The position numbers were made by a program, and so were the translations under genes. A model generated the notes under the pieces. It did not search any database and had not been told where the DNA came from. It was given only the letters and a program-made list of their open reading frames with translations. A stretch of DNA of 5,807 bases from Methanocorpusculum sp. GTDB taxonomy: Archaea; Halobacteriota; Methanomicrobia; Methanomicrobiales; Methanocorpusculaceae. Below, one piece after another: positions 5,251 to 5,807 of this stretch; position 1 is the first letter of the stretch, and each line of letters starts with the position of its first letter. The stretch lies in the NCBI GenBank assembly GCA_029986975.1, contig DALTWR010000066.1, forward strand, positions 1 to 5,807, written 5' to 3'.

Positions 5251-5807
5251 CTACTCCATTCCTTTAAGTTTCATGCCGCCTGCTTTTAAGAGAATCCAGA
5301 AGACAAGGGCAATTATTCCTGTTCCAAGAATACAGATGCCAAGTCCGTTGACATATGATGACCAGGGAAGCGTTCCTAAAATCATACCGACGCACCCTAA
5401 GAAAATCAGCACGAAGTTAAAGAGAGCTGACACTGCCCCTGTGTCTTTGTCATACTGGCGAAGCAGAATTCCAAGCGCATAAGGTCTCGCGGTAATTGCC
5501 GCGATTGCGCAGGGAATGAAGCATGCGATAAAGACAAACTCGTTTAAGTGTCCGAATACCAGCATCAGAATGCCGCTTAGAATACAGGAGATGAGAATAA
5601 CCCGCGCGGTACTTTTCGGACCTGTCTTCTTCGTAGCCTTCTGCACAACAATCATGCCTAACGTCCCTATAATTACATTTGCGCCGAGGAACAGACTGTA
5701 TGCCATCTTTGAGATCCCGAATCCGTCTTCCATGATGTAGGCAGACACAGACAGGTATGCCAGAAACGGCAGGGAAAATATTCCCATCGAGATGAGGAAA
5801 TAGGTAA
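5251..5807 (-). CDS. MFS transporter, drug-efflux (Bcr/CflA-like) type, C-terminal half only
   Basis: The frame is open from the right edge (two bases of a codon, then 184 residues) to the TAG at 5253-5251. An internal ATG at 5787 is in frame, but TYFLIS precedes it without a stop, so the true start lies outside the window. The visible part has about six hydrophobic segments, as expected for helices 7-12 of a 12-helix MFS carrier. The pattern of a first helix ending in an S-A-Y-I-M-E-D-G-F-G-I-S type loop, then a helix rich in small residues (LFLGANVIIGTLGM), resembles the Bcr/CflA multidrug group. A short basic loop, KATKKTGPKSTAR, follows the second helix. Substrate and direction of transport are not determinable, and assignment to the subfamily is by recognition only. 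It is the upstream member of an operon with the A24 peptidase. Confidence 0.78.
   Translation of the reverse strand, partial: TYFLISMGIFSLPFLAYLSVSAYIMEDGFGISKMAYSLFLGANVIIGTLGMIVVQKATKKTGPKSTARVILISCILSGILMLVFGHLNEFVFIACFIPCAIAAITARPYALGILLRQYDKDTGAVSALFNFVLIFLGCVGMILGTLPWSSYVNGLGICILGTGIIALVFWILLKAGGMKLKGME
5254..5265 (-). promoter_or_regulatory. Ribosome binding site for the A24 peptidase, inside the end of the MFS gene
   Basis: The minus strand reads AAAGGAATGGAG, then TAG (the MFS stop), then ATG. AGGA ends 9 bases before the start and GGAG ends 3 bases before it, so the upstream AGGA is better placed. This internal operon start has a usable Shine-Dalgarno, unlike the first-gene starts at 1173 and 4201, and it supports the choice of ATG at 5250. 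Confidence 0.5.

Noticed and set aside
1..5807. CRISPR array, intact insertion sequence, toxin-antitoxin pair or defence island
   Set aside because: There are no regularly spaced direct repeats, no full transposase and no paired small genes. All coding capacity is taken by ordinary metabolic, translation-associated and membrane genes.

Overview
The window looks like a piece of a euryarchaeal chromosome, most likely a methanogen of the Methanomicrobiales; Methanocorpusculum is my best guess, by recognition and not by a search. The evidence is an archaeal DRG/Obg-type GTPase with a C-terminal TGS domain, an archaeal-type A24 (preflagellin/prepilin) peptidase, and an acyl-CoA synthetase of the medium-chain type known from methanogens. 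There are also two tRNA genes without encoded CCA, one of them an archaeal-style initiator tRNA-Met with an A1:U72 pair. Archaeal box A (TATA) elements lie about 36-39 bases before several start codons.

Layout: (1) 1-1042, minus strand: AI-2E family membrane protein, nearly complete, with its C-terminal end beyond the left edge. (2) 1043-1172: divergent promoter region with a 9-bp inverted repeat. (3) 1173-2852, plus strand: AMP-forming acyl-CoA synthetase. (4) 2853-3085: convergent intergenic region carrying a 137-bp hairpin-rich element bounded by a perfect 11-bp inverted repeat; this is the least explained part of the window. (5) 3086-4201, minus strand: DRG-family GTPase. (6) 4202-4312: promoter region for the GTPase and, divergently, for the tRNAs, including a palindrome centred on a TATA box. 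(7) 4313-4486, plus strand: tRNA-Glu(CTC) and initiator tRNA-Met(CAT), separated by a small hairpin and T-tract. (8) 4501-5250 and 5251-5807, minus strand: A24 peptidase preceded, with no gap, by the C-terminal half of an MFS drug-efflux-type transporter that runs off the right edge.

Most genes here are housekeeping or general metabolism, and no single pathway joins them. The only clear cotranscribed protein pair is MFS transporter then A24 peptidase. The tRNA pair is probably one transcription unit. No CRISPR array, intact insertion sequence or defence system is visible. The candidates for something undescribed are non-coding: the 137-bp element at 2864-3000, the TATA-centred palindrome before the tRNAs, and the paired TTCCCCATA sites between the divergent genes.
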